From an uncultured Blautia sp. (GTDB lineage: Bacteria > Bacillota > Clostridia > Lachnospirales > Lachnospiraceae): DNA of 64,000 bases. This document shows positions 27,936-36,205 of the stretch, piece by piece. The first letter of the stretch is position 1. The number at the start of each line of letters is the position of its first letter. The stretch covers positions 26,866 to 90,865 of the forward strand of contig CAKRMK010000010.1 of NCBI GenBank assembly GCA_934364795.1, written 5' to 3'. The notes below the pieces were generated by a model. It saw only the letters and a program-made list of their open reading frames with translations. It was not told the origin of the DNA and ran no database searches. Position numbers and translations under genes: made by a program.

Positions 27936-28063
27936 ATGCGGTGTACAAATGTACTCTCTTTTTCTATGGGTTTTACTTATGATTGCAGAATTTAAAGTCT
28001 GCAACTGTTATTAGAAGCGTATCACATTTCACAGATTTTGTAAACCCATTTCTGTACCCTTCC

Positions 28064-28654
28064 TTACAAAATCAGCTCCACATTTTTTCCAAATACATCC
28101 AGATAAAGCTGTTCCCTTTCTACAGTAATCAGCTCCCTCACTTTCTTTTGCAGTTTTTCACTGTCAAAAAGTTTTACCAGATCCGGATTGAACATTCTTC
28201 CGGAATTACATCTAAGATCTGCCAGCATATCATCAAAATTTTTTCCGGAGCTATAGGCACGACCTACTGAATCCGTAGCTGCATCCAGACAGTCTGCACA
28301 GGTAATAATCTGATAAAGAATGGCATTATCATTTCCTTTATAGGTGTACTCCCGGGGATATCCGCCCTTTTCATCGTACCAGAGATGATGATAAAGTGCC
28401 GCCTCTGCATAAGGTTTTGTGGATTCTCTTTTATTCAGAAGCTCCCATCCCATAACCGGATGAAGCTTTATAAGATCAAATTCCTCTGAAAAAAGAGACA
28501 TGGCAAACAGATTAATGGTATCCAGAAAATATAATTTTCCTGCGTCATGAAACATTCCGCAATTAAACAAAAACTCCCCTGCGCTTTTTTCTCCTTCTTC
28601 AGGCGGCATGGAAAGCCGACGGATTTCACGGCTCCGCTCTATGTAATCATCATT
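28064..28654 (-). pseudogene. 5'-truncated HD-GYP-domain phosphodiesterase
   Basis: The reading frame 28654-28064 carries GMFHDAGKL (HD), HPVMGWELL and HHLWYDEKGGYP (HD-GYP), i.e. most of an HD-GYP domain, the family that hydrolyses cyclic dinucleotides. Upstream of NDDYIERSREIRRLS the frame meets TAA at 28657-28655, before the usual N-terminal helices. The only ATG (28609) lies inside the domain and has no Shine-Dalgarno site. I infer a remnant that lost its 5' part. The lost end is close to the repeat copy at 28689-28774. Confidence 0.65.
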
Positions 28655-28688
28655 TTAATTTATAAGTAATCCGGCCTCTATTCAATTA

Positions 28689-28774
28689 TTCTAAGAATTG
28701 CAAGAGCTGCTTTGCAGCGGAGCAATTCATAGATATCAAGTTAGGGGCAAATTTCCTTTTGACCCTGACATCAT
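28689..28774 (-). repeat. Dispersed two-hairpin repeat, copy 2
   Basis: Reverse-orientation copy of 5406-5489. Read on the minus strand it has GTCAGGGTCAAAAG, TTTGCCCCTAAC, ATATCTATGAATTGCTCCGC, TGCAAAGCAGCTC and GCAATTCT in the same order. Differences are concentrated in the loops and in the outer stems, while the GAATTGC..GCAATTC and GCTGC..GCAGC pairings are kept. Confidence 0.75.
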
Positions 28775-28839
28775 TCTAATTTTATAGTACCTCTCTCATT
28801 TCGGCAAGTAAAAAATGCAGTCCTATTTTCAAATTTATG

Positions 28840-28893
28840 TTGACAAAATAGAGATTATCGTTTATATTAATATCAGTAATAATTACTATTATT
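28840..28893 (+). promoter_or_regulatory. perR promoter and operator
   Basis: TTGACA, 17-bp spacer, TATATT (28840-28868). CAGTAATAATTACTATTATT follows at 28874-28893 and contains the 6-1-6 palindrome AGTAAT-A-ATTACT. The same operator lies at the rubrerythrin promoter, which suggests autorepression by the Fur-family product. Confidence 0.75.
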
Positions 28894-28913
28894 AAGAGAA
28901 AGGAGAAAATCCG

Positions 28914-29312
28914 ATGGCTACTTTAAAATACAGCCGCCAGAGAGAATCTATTAAGGAATTTCTTACCGGCAGAACTGATCATCCCACCGCTGATTTCGTA
29001 TATGAGAATATGAAGCGGATTTATCCCAATATCAGCCTTGGCACCGTATACCGGAACCTCTCTCTTCTCGCTGATCTGGGTGAAATACAGAAGCTCTCCA
29101 GCTTTGGCGGTGCAGACCGGTTTGATGCCCGCACCACTCCCCACTGTCACTTCATGTGCACCCGCTGCGGCAGAGTGATGGATGTTTTCAGCGAACATAT
29201 TGACAGAAGTCTTGAAGATATCGCCGCTGATTTCAAAGACGGACAGATTTCTGATTATAAGGCAAGATTTTTCGGAATCTGTAATGATTGTCTGAAAAAA
29301 GACACACACTAA
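28914..29312 (+). CDS. perR: Fur-family peroxide regulator, PerR-like
   Basis: A 132-aa DNA-binding metalloregulator. A winged helix fills the N-terminal half (SLGTVYRNLSLLADLGEI). Regulatory-metal ligands match PerR: His23, Asp71, His77, His79 and Asp90; the Asp90 position is Glu in Fur proteins. The structural zinc is held by Cys82/85 and Cys123/126. It probably senses peroxide by metal-catalysed oxidation and represses itself and the adjacent rubrerythrin. GAAAGGAG precedes the ATG. Confidence 0.85.
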   Translation: MATLKYSRQRESIKEFLTGRTDHPTADFVYENMKRIYPNISLGTVYRNLSLLADLGEIQKLSSFGGADRFDARTTPHCHFMCTRCGRVMDVFSEHIDRSLEDIAADFKDGQISDYKARFFGICNDCLKKDTH

Positions 29313-29389
29313 GAGAGTTAGAAGTTACTGTAAATGAAGCAAACGGTAACAGTCAGAAAGAGTTAATTGAAAAAAATTTTCAACAGCTC

Positions 29390-29442
29390 TTGACAAACTC
29401 AAAGCAATATGTTAATCTAAAACAGTAATGATTACTATTATT
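29390..29442 (+). promoter_or_regulatory. Rubrerythrin promoter and PerR-type operator
   Basis: TTGACA, 17-bp spacer, TAATCT (29390-29418). CAGTAATGATTACTATTATT at 29423-29442 is 19/20 identical to the perR operator and in the same position relative to the -10. Confidence 0.78.
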
Positions 29443-29488
29443 GAAAACTAAATAAAATTAATTTATATAAGAAAAGGAGATTTTAATT

Positions 29489-30034
29489 ATGGCTAAATGG
29501 GTATGTAATGTATGTGGTTATGTTTATGAAGGCGAGAACGCTCCTGAAGTATGTCCAATCTGCAAGGCTCCGGCTGAGAAATTCACCAAACAGGACGAAG
29601 AAATGGCATGGGCTGCAGAGCATGTTGTAGGCGTAGCTAAAGGTGTCAGCGAAGACATTCTTGCAGACTTAAGAGCAAACTTCGAAGGTGAGTGCTCTGA
29701 GGTTGGTATGTATCTTGCTATGGCACGCGTTGCACACAGAGAAGGATATCCTGAAGTTGGTCTTTACTATGAGAAAGCTGCTTATGAAGAAGCAGAGCAT
29801 GCAGCTAAATTTGCTGAATTATTAGGTGAAGTTGTTACAGACAGTACTAAGAAAAACCTTGAGATGCGTGTTGCAGCAGAGAACGGTGCTACAGCTGGTA
29901 AAACAGATCTTGCTAAACGTGCAAAAGCAGCTAACCTGGATGCAATCCATGACACAGTTCATGAGATGGCTAGAGACGAAGCAAGACACGGAAAAGCATT
30001 CGCAGGTCTGCTTAAGAGATACTTCGGAGAATAA
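29489..30034 (+). CDS. Reverse rubrerythrin (NADH-peroxidase component)
   Basis: A 181-aa iron protein that reduces hydrogen peroxide in anaerobes. The rubredoxin domain is N-terminal (Cys6, Cys9, Cys22, Cys25), followed by the ferritin-like four-helix domain with EGECSE, YEEAEH and DEARHG ligands. This order is reversed compared with classical rubrerythrin. It has its own promoter with the operator shared with perR, and a strong terminator. Codon usage suggests high expression. Confidence 0.93.
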   Translation: MAKWVCNVCGYVYEGENAPEVCPICKAPAEKFTKQDEEMAWAAEHVVGVAKGVSEDILADLRANFEGECSEVGMYLAMARVAHREGYPEVGLYYEKAAYEEAEHAAKFAELLGEVVTDSTKKNLEMRVAAENGATAGKTDLAKRAKAANLDAIHDTVHEMARDEARHGKAFAGLLKRYFGE

Positions 30035-30065
30035 TTTCATAACAGATATTTTAAGAAACAACACG

Positions 30066-30110
30066 AAAAATCGCTGGAGCGCTTATATTTACAGGCTCCC
30101 CAGCGATTTT
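30066..30110 (+). terminator. Rubrerythrin terminator
   Basis: AAAATCGCTGG pairs with CCAGCGATTTT, extended by AGC/GCT inside. Confidence 0.88.
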
Positions 30111-30494
30111 GTTCGTTCTAAACTGTCAAAGACAGGATTTTAACATTTAATCTGTTTGTTAATTTTGCTTCTACGAGGTAAGTTATATTTTGTCAAATGA
30201 AGAAAAAGCAACACCTGTGCTACAATAATCCTGTTATTCGAGATACACCGTTTTGTATCTCAAAATGTAGGATACATCATCTTTTTCCTCACCCCGGAAA
30301 GAGCTTCCAGCGAAAGTTTTTCAAGATAATAATTCAGCGTACCGTAATGGGGTATTTCCTCCTGTTTAGTCTTGTTTTTTACGTTCCCTTTTTTCACGTT
30401 TTCTCATCCGTAAAGTCCTCCAATGCGAAAAATTTGTTAACTATATTTTAACGCATTGGAGGAGTTTTCGCTTAAAATCTAATCATTTCATTGC
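30111..30494. other. Gene-free spacer with orphan promoter and hairpins
   Basis: About 380 bp without a gene I can support. It holds a minus-strand promoter copy (30168-30196), a small inverted repeat GAGATACA / TGTATCTC near 30239-30260, and an 11-bp perfect inverted repeat CCTCCAATGCG / CGCATTGGAGG (30417-30427, 30452-30462) with a 24-nt loop and a short T4 tail. Confidence 0.5.
30168..30196 (-). promoter_or_regulatory. Orphan minus-strand promoter sharing a conserved spacer
   Basis: TTGACA, 17-bp spacer AAATATAACTTACCTCG, TAGAAG. Nothing codes downstream before the rubrerythrin terminator. The same spacer motif (ATAACTTAYCTCGTAGAA) appears in the promoter at 37303-37331. Confidence 0.5.
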
Positions 30495-30534
30495 GAAAAA
30501 AAAGAGGCAGCACCCTCCCTTTGGCCACCTCTTT
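30495..30534 (-). terminator. Terminator of the secreted-protein operon
   Basis: In the minus transcript AAAGAGGTGGC pairs with GCTGCCTCTTT, followed by more T and CGC. Confidence 0.8.
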
Positions 30535-30562
30535 CTCTCATTTTAGCATTCAAATCCTACGC

Positions 30563-32212
30563 TTAATACTCCCCAAGCTGCCCGTTTCCGTCAATATAAT
30601 ACACATCCCCCGGACCTATATATACATCCTCATATCCGGTATAATACATTACATTTCCCTCACCATCATACCAGTAATAAGTATCTCCCGGATCACTTTC
30701 TTCTACATAATCCTCCGAATAATCAGACTCATCCGGAATATAATCGCCTCTTCCCTCTCCATAGTCACTGCCCTCTTCCGGAACGTAATCTCCCATTCCC
30801 TCGCCGGCATTCTGCGCCTCATAAGCAACAGATTCTCCCTCTCTTGAAAAAGCAGCATCTGCATAAATACTTCCATATCCAGAGATCACAGGACTCACCA
30901 AAAGCTCCCCATTTCCGTCAAGGCTTACATCTGCAACATGGCTTCCTCCATAAGAATACAGTAGAAGGGCTGTTGTTCCAGAAGTTTCAAACGTACCACT
31001 ATCAAAAAGATAACCTCCACTTCCGTCTTCATTTCTGGCATTATAAATTTCCCAGGTTCCATCTCCGTAAAGATGAATACTTGTAGCATTCAAATCCCCA
31101 TACTGGTACCAGTTGTCAAAATATGAAATAAACATTTCAAGACTCTGGCCGTCAGCACTCGGATCGTAATCCGCTCCATTTGGACTACCCTCACAGCCAT
31201 CATTATTTTGTCCGTTTCCGTCATCTGAAGCTTCTCCACGCCCGTCATTCCCCGCCCCATCAGCAGCCGCATTACTTTCCATGTCTACAATCTGCGTAAG
31301 CTCAAGAGAATCCAACGCATCTTTATATTCTTCATCCATTTCCTCCGCCCAGTCAATATTCATTTTATACGCATAAGCAAAAGTGTCTGTATCCGTCTGA
31401 AAACACAACATTTTCCATAAGCAGGTATCCTCATTTGCCCCTGTGGTAAATGTAATTTCATAGGCTGGATAGGTAAACTTTTCTGTGTATTGGGCACTTT
31501 GGGTTTCCTCATAGTTGTCTATATCGTAATCACTTACCATTTTGACGAACTGTTTTCTATATTCCTCCTGGGATCCGTCAAAATCATATTTGTTAGATGC
31601 GCTGCAATTTACAATTACAGTAAGACCATCTTCTGTCATATCAGAATAATAGTAGCCACCATTCCAGTCCGAATTATTGTACAGAGGTTTCAGTCCTGTA
31701 TAACGCTTGTAAGAAGTCAGTACATAGTCTGTCCCTGTGTTTTCTCCCTCATTGCCAGCAGTCTGCGCCTCATAAGCAACAGATTCCCCTTCTCTTATAT
31801 TGCCTTCGATTTTATGAAAAACTGCGCCATCCACATTTCCCATATGAAAACTGGTATCCGAATCCAGATAAAATCCTGCAAGCCAGCCACCTACCCGGTT
31901 ATACATGTCATATCTGCCATTTCCATCCCCATATTCGTCCACATACTCCAGATATCCCTGTATATCTCCCATATCCTTTGTATGATAAACAAAAATTCCC
32001 TCTGCCGTTATGGTAATATCTTCCTCTCTGGCTGTATCCTCACAGAGCCACACGCCAGATACTTTGGCATAATCTGTGAAAACCACATTTTCACCTGCAT
32101 TATCTGAAGAATCCTGTGCCAGAACCGTCCGGCCGCTATATCCCGAAACACCAAACGCCATACCTCCACCAAGTATCATAACCATTGTAGTTACAAATAT
32201 TTTTCTCTTCAT
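30563..32212 (-). CDS. Secreted acidic protein of unknown function
   Basis: A 549-aa protein, not recognised. A signal peptide is evident (KRKIFVTTMVMILGGGMAFGVSG). The mature part is rich in Asp, Gly and Tyr and has two related ~100-residue units: GVWLCEDTAREEDITITAEG with FYLDSDTSF, and YGDGTWEIYNARN with LFDSGTF. They resemble the small beta modules found in lipocalin-like 'value versus threshold' Clostridial proteins. The phrase REGESVAYEAQ occurs twice (about 141 and 460). The C-terminus is DY/EY-rich. It follows the 32258-33229 gene by 45 nt, so the two are one operon. Confidence 0.6.
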   Translation of the reverse strand: MKRKIFVTTMVMILGGGMAFGVSGYSGRTVLAQDSSDNAGENVVFTDYAKVSGVWLCEDTAREEDITITAEGIFVYHTKDMGDIQGYLEYVDEYGDGNGRYDMYNRVGGWLAGFYLDSDTSFHMGNVDGAVFHKIEGNIREGESVAYEAQTAGNEGENTGTDYVLTSYKRYTGLKPLYNNSDWNGGYYYSDMTEDGLTVIVNCSASNKYDFDGSQEEYRKQFVKMVSDYDIDNYEETQSAQYTEKFTYPAYEITFTTGANEDTCLWKMLCFQTDTDTFAYAYKMNIDWAEEMDEEYKDALDSLELTQIVDMESNAAADGAGNDGRGEASDDGNGQNNDGCEGSPNGADYDPSADGQSLEMFISYFDNWYQYGDLNATSIHLYGDGTWEIYNARNEDGSGGYLFDSGTFETSGTTALLLYSYGGSHVADVSLDGNGELLVSPVISGYGSIYADAAFSREGESVAYEAQNAGEGMGDYVPEEGSDYGEGRGDYIPDESDYSEDYVEESDPGDTYYWYDGEGNVMYYTGYEDVYIGPGDVYYIDGNGQLGEY

Positions 32213-32257
32213 AAAAATACGCCTCCTTTCTTCAAAGCCGTTCTATTATCCATTCAA

Positions 32258-33229
32258 TTACGACTCACTGTCATACCATAATTCTGCCCAGCCATCTCCC
32301 CAGTCCACAGATGGATCATAACTCTTCCAGTTCTGTGCACTTGCAAAAATACGGCCATCTTTATCATACGCCAGTCCATCATCCCTGATGGTATAATCCT
32401 CTGGTAATGCAAATCTTGTCACACCATCGTCATACCACACATGACTGTCTTCTTCATAAAAATATGCATTCTTCAGATCAGCATAAATATCCACATCTCC
32501 ATCCCGGTAAAATACACCATTTAAACTATTGTAACTTTCCTCTGTACCATCTTCTGTCTCTCTTACTTTAAACGAAAATATAAAACTGTTTCCATCTTCA
32601 CTTATACACGGAAAAGAATCTCTGTCCCAAAACAGGTACCAGCCGCAGCCATCTTCATCATTAAACATGGTTCCCCAGTCTGCAGCCTTCTCTGAATAAT
32701 ACAAAAATTCCTGTCTGGAAGTATCAATTACCAGTGTTTCCCCTGACGCATTCTGCCATATCCCGTCCAGCGTCTCCAGTGATATATCTGGAAATTCCCT
32801 GCTGCTCTTTTCAAAATGAACTCCATTTTGCGCCCCTGAACCTGCAGAACCATCTTGTTTTAAGGTAAAACCACTGCCTTTCGGAATCAGATCATAATTA
32901 GAATCCTCATACCAAAGCCATGCATCCCCTGCATATTCGTTCATATCACCAACACCAGTCCTTCCATACCAGGTACAATACTGGTATCGAAGGGCTTCTG
33001 TGTCAAAATAGAGAAGATTTCCATTGATGTCTTCCCAACAGCCATCTAAGTTGTCATAAAAATTTGTGTCAGTATAATCATAGTCATCTGAATTTACATC
33101 TGTGTCACTGTATTCCTCCGAATTTGCATCCGTGTAACTATAATCATCCGGATTTTTGTTATACTCTGTCTGATAGAAAGCCGGTACCAGTGTAATTGCA
33201 AGTGCCGCAAATCTTATTAAATGCATCAT
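32258..33229 (-). CDS. Secreted Tyr/Asp-rich protein of unknown function
   Basis: A 323-aa protein with a short signal-like N-terminus (MHLIRFAALAITLVPAF), then an Asp/Tyr/Ser/Asn-rich low-complexity stretch (repeats of DYSYTDAN / EYSDTDVN / DYDYTDTN). Two related beta-type modules follow (NLDGCWEDINGNLLYFDTEAL and TLDGIWQNASGETLVIDTSRQ), the same kind as in the next gene. A GGGGGAG site lies before ATG 33229. Function unknown. The MalT-like regulator is directly upstream and could control the pair, but no site was identified. Confidence 0.6.
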   Translation of the reverse strand: MMHLIRFAALAITLVPAFYQTEYNKNPDDYSYTDANSEEYSDTDVNSDDYDYTDTNFYDNLDGCWEDINGNLLYFDTEALRYQYCTWYGRTGVGDMNEYAGDAWLWYEDSNYDLIPKGSGFTLKQDGSAGSGAQNGVHFEKSSREFPDISLETLDGIWQNASGETLVIDTSRQEFLYYSEKAADWGTMFNDEDGCGWYLFWDRDSFPCISEDGNSFIFSFKVRETEDGTEESYNSLNGVFYRDGDVDIYADLKNAYFYEEDSHVWYDDGVTRFALPEDYTIRDDGLAYDKDGRIFASAQNWKSYDPSVDWGDGWAELWYDSES

Positions 33230-33325
33230 AGTCTCTCCCCCTTTTCAAAAACATTTCATTTTTACCCAAACTCTTTTTGAAACATCATTCCTGCATCTTT
33301 ACTGTATAAAAATGCAGATATGAAA

Positions 33326-33362
33326 AGATCCATCATACGTTTAGTGTATGACGGATCTTCTC
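33326..33362 (-). terminator. Terminator of the MalT/LuxR-type regulator gene
   Basis: AGATCC-TCATAC / GTATGA-GGATCT stem with one internal mismatch, followed by TTTTC in the minus transcript. Confidence 0.75.
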
Positions 33363-33382
33363 AAAAACATATTAACTAATAG

Positions 33383-35908
33383 TTAGTTTTTTCCTGAATT
33401 TTTCCCTGAATTTTTTTCATGAAGCATTTCCAGAAGCTGCTGCCGCTTCGTACGGGTATCACCTGTAATCTGCAATTTAGAATAAATCTGATTTATATAC
33501 TGCTTTACCGTTCCCTCTGATAAAAACATTCTGGAGCCAATTTCTTTATTACTCAAATGCTCTCCCATCAACTGAACCAATTTCTGTTCACGTTCTGTAA
33601 GCAAAGAAAAAATTTCCGGATAAATATTTGCATTTTTCAGTTTATTGCAACGATTTTCAAATATTTTTCCAAGATAAATCACCTGGGAAACAAATCCAGT
33701 TTTATCCTTTTGGCTCAGTCTTTCCAGAATTTCTTTCAAGTATGGATAATTCTCTGCAAAAGGAACCAAAAATTTATCTGGCATTGCCTGTTCCAGCGAT
33801 TTTTGCAAAAGATTTCTAGCCATAACGGATTTTCCCAGTTTTTCCCAGGACGCAGCAACCTGAATCTGTATATAAAGAGCCACCAGGTTATAATGAAGTC
33901 TTTCGCAAATCTCCAAAATCCCCGCACTTCTTCCAACCACTTTTGCGTATGCCCCCTGTGCCAGATAAACCTGATTTTCAATCATTTCCATCATAGGTTT
34001 CCCTGGTGCAAGAAAATTCACAGAAGAAAGTCTGTGTTCCCCAAAAAGTCCGGGAATCTGTTCCTGCAATCCGGTGAGACTGTAATAGTAGGCACAAATA
34101 CTTTCAAACATATTGAGCAAGGATGTATTATGTGCCTTCATTACCCTTTCCCTGCGCTGTTCCAAAGTCTCCTTTATCTCCAGCTCCACAAACAAAGACA
34201 TCCGATAAGCCAGAAAATCACAGCACAATGCAATATTTTCCTGTCCGTTTTCCAGTGCTTTTGCATATGCCTGCTCCAGCTGAATCTGCGCTTCCAGAAA
34301 ATTTCCTTGAAGAAATCGTGCCTCTGAACACATGATCTCCCCGGCTCCCAGTCCATGTCCATCTGTGATTTTATAATAATGGGGCATGCAGTCATACATT
34401 TCTTTTAATTCTGCCTCAAGAGCTCCTAGTTCCCGGTGAAACATCATAAGCACAGAAGGCGAACCAAAAGTCCAGCCTCCCTCTTTTCGGATACTGATGG
34501 CAGGTCTGGTCATCAAAGCACTGGCGCTGCGGTGGAGTTCACTCATTCTGGAAATGTCATTATACATTAAAAAACTCATGATAAGATCGCATTCTCCCAG
34601 AAGATTTCCACGCTCCGCATCAGAAAGATCAGGATGTTCTTCAATGGATTCCAGCAAAATCGCTTTTAGCTCCAACATTTTCGGAATATTTTTCCAGTTA
34701 AACATACTTCGCATAAGTACCAGTATTGCAAGTGGATGTTCTTTCAAAATGGAAGCCGGACATTTCAAAAGATACCCAAGCACTTGCTCTGGCTTCTGCG
34801 ATGCCAGCAAAATCCCCGCATCTTCCTGAACTACCCGAAGCATTGCGTCATAATTTTCACTGTTCCAATATGCAGATAATGCATGAATATACAATTTATG
34901 TATTTCGTACCATCTTCCATAACGATTATAATAAACAACCTGTTTTTCTCTGTCCAGCTCCAAAAAATTCCTTTTTGCACACTCTTTCATCATATGATGG
35001 AACCGAAAAGTTTTTCCATCCGAAAGCCTGGTGACAAATGCATTTTGGGCAGTCAATGCCTGAAGGATCTGCGAAGTATCCTCTTTCTGGGTAATATATT
35101 TTGCCATTTCAGCTGTAAATTCATCTGCCAGCCCCATAGCACATAAAAATTCCCGCCTCTCCTCTGATAAAGGATTCAGCATTGATGCAGAAAACATTTC
35201 ATAAATATCCCCATTCTTTCCCGGAAGCTCTCCCCATTTTACAAAAAAGCACAGATTCAGATAAACCGCTGAAAACCAGCCTTCACTTGAATATAAAAGC
35301 ATTTTTATCTGCTGATCACTGAGATTGGTTCCACAGCGATGGGTATAAACAGATAATTCATCCTGTTGCAGGCGAAGCTGTTCTTCCCCAATCTGATACA
35401 GCTTTCCTCCTAAACGTACAATTTCTTCTCCCAGTAAAAAATGGTTTCTGCTTGCCACAACCAGATGTATATTTGATGGTAAACGATTAGTCAGAATGTA
35501 TAAAAATTCTGTCACCCTTTTATCCGTCAGCAAATGAAAGTCATCGATAAAAATATAATAAATCCTGTCACAGGCAAGAGAATGGCAAAGCAGATCCATA
35601 AGAAAGCCAGCTGATGCTTCGTCTTCTGGACATTCATAATCTTTCAGGAAATCAAGCCCTGCAAAGGAAAATGCATTTTGTACACTTTTCCAAAAGATAG
35701 AAAGATTATCTGAATAAATACTGATCCGGATAATCACAGCCTGTTCTTCTTTTAACTGCTTCGTGAGATACCAGTCAATTGCCGTTGTTTTTCCATATCC
35801 CATAGGCGCTGTTACCGTGGTCATTGCATAATAAGAAATTGGGCGCAAACATTCCTGCAGTCGTCTGGATATATAAATTGTGTTTAAACGGTTTTTGCCA
35901 TTTGCCAT
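33383..35908 (-). CDS. MalT/LuxR-type ATP-dependent transcription regulator
   Basis: An 841-aa STAND-family activator. Walker A is APMGYGKTT (residues 34-42) and Walker B YYIFIDDFH (near 115). A winged-helix region and a long TPR-like helical sensor domain (about 330-750) follow. The C-terminal LuxR helix-turn-helix is LLTEREQKLVQLMGEHLSNKEIGSRM...TVKQYINQIYSKL. MalT-type proteins bind an inducer and ATP to oligomerise on DNA. The last residues repeat (KNSGKNSGKN) from a short tandem duplication at the 3' end. The inducer is unknown; likely targets are the neighbouring secreted-protein genes (inference). Confidence 0.85.
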   Translation of the reverse strand: MANGKNRLNTIYISRRLQECLRPISYYAMTTVTAPMGYGKTTAIDWYLTKQLKEEQAVIIRISIYSDNLSIFWKSVQNAFSFAGLDFLKDYECPEDEASAGFLMDLLCHSLACDRIYYIFIDDFHLLTDKRVTEFLYILTNRLPSNIHLVVASRNHFLLGEEIVRLGGKLYQIGEEQLRLQQDELSVYTHRCGTNLSDQQIKMLLYSSEGWFSAVYLNLCFFVKWGELPGKNGDIYEMFSASMLNPLSEERREFLCAMGLADEFTAEMAKYITQKEDTSQILQALTAQNAFVTRLSDGKTFRFHHMMKECAKRNFLELDREKQVVYYNRYGRWYEIHKLYIHALSAYWNSENYDAMLRVVQEDAGILLASQKPEQVLGYLLKCPASILKEHPLAILVLMRSMFNWKNIPKMLELKAILLESIEEHPDLSDAERGNLLGECDLIMSFLMYNDISRMSELHRSASALMTRPAISIRKEGGWTFGSPSVLMMFHRELGALEAELKEMYDCMPHYYKITDGHGLGAGEIMCSEARFLQGNFLEAQIQLEQAYAKALENGQENIALCCDFLAYRMSLFVELEIKETLEQRRERVMKAHNTSLLNMFESICAYYYSLTGLQEQIPGLFGEHRLSSVNFLAPGKPMMEMIENQVYLAQGAYAKVVGRSAGILEICERLHYNLVALYIQIQVAASWEKLGKSVMARNLLQKSLEQAMPDKFLVPFAENYPYLKEILERLSQKDKTGFVSQVIYLGKIFENRCNKLKNANIYPEIFSLLTEREQKLVQLMGEHLSNKEIGSRMFLSEGTVKQYINQIYSKLQITGDTRTKRQQLLEMLHEKNSGKNSGKN

Positions 35909-35935
35909 CCCTATCCTCTTTCTTTTCAGTTAAGT

Positions 35936-36200
35936 GTCTTTTTTACTTTTACAGTTGCATTTCCAGCTCTGTTCTGGGCAGTAATCTTGCCCTTACTGTT
36001 TACCTTGACAATCTTGGTATTAATACAGTTGCCTTTGAAGTTGTAGACCAGACTCCCCATTCATGACCTGTTAATGTTATGGAAAAATATGCATCACTGC
36101 CACTTTCAACAATATTGTTTCCTTCAGGATTTACAGAATTTTCTTCCGTTACCTCAATTCCTTTTTCCCCATACCTTCTTCTCCTTCGCCTTTGCCACCC
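35936..36200 (-). pseudogene. Big2-like (bacterial Ig) domain fragment, frameshifted
   Basis: Minus-strand frames encode IEVTEENSVNPEGNNIVESG...FSITLTGHEWGVWSTTSKATV, then in another frame INTKIVKVNSKGKITAQNRAGNATVKVKKTLN, ending TGA 35938-35936. Together they read like one Big2 domain (the VNSKGKITAQNRAGNATV part is typical) broken by a frameshift around 36015. It lies directly downstream of the 36206-37255 gene, and no start is seen. Probably the decayed tail of a related surface protein. Confidence 0.55.
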
Positions 36201-36205
36201 CTTTA

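Noticed and set aside
30197..30451. 84-codon plus-strand ORF beginning KKKQHLCYNNP
   Set aside because: No Shine-Dalgarno site, no domain, and it runs through hairpin-rich non-coding DNA.
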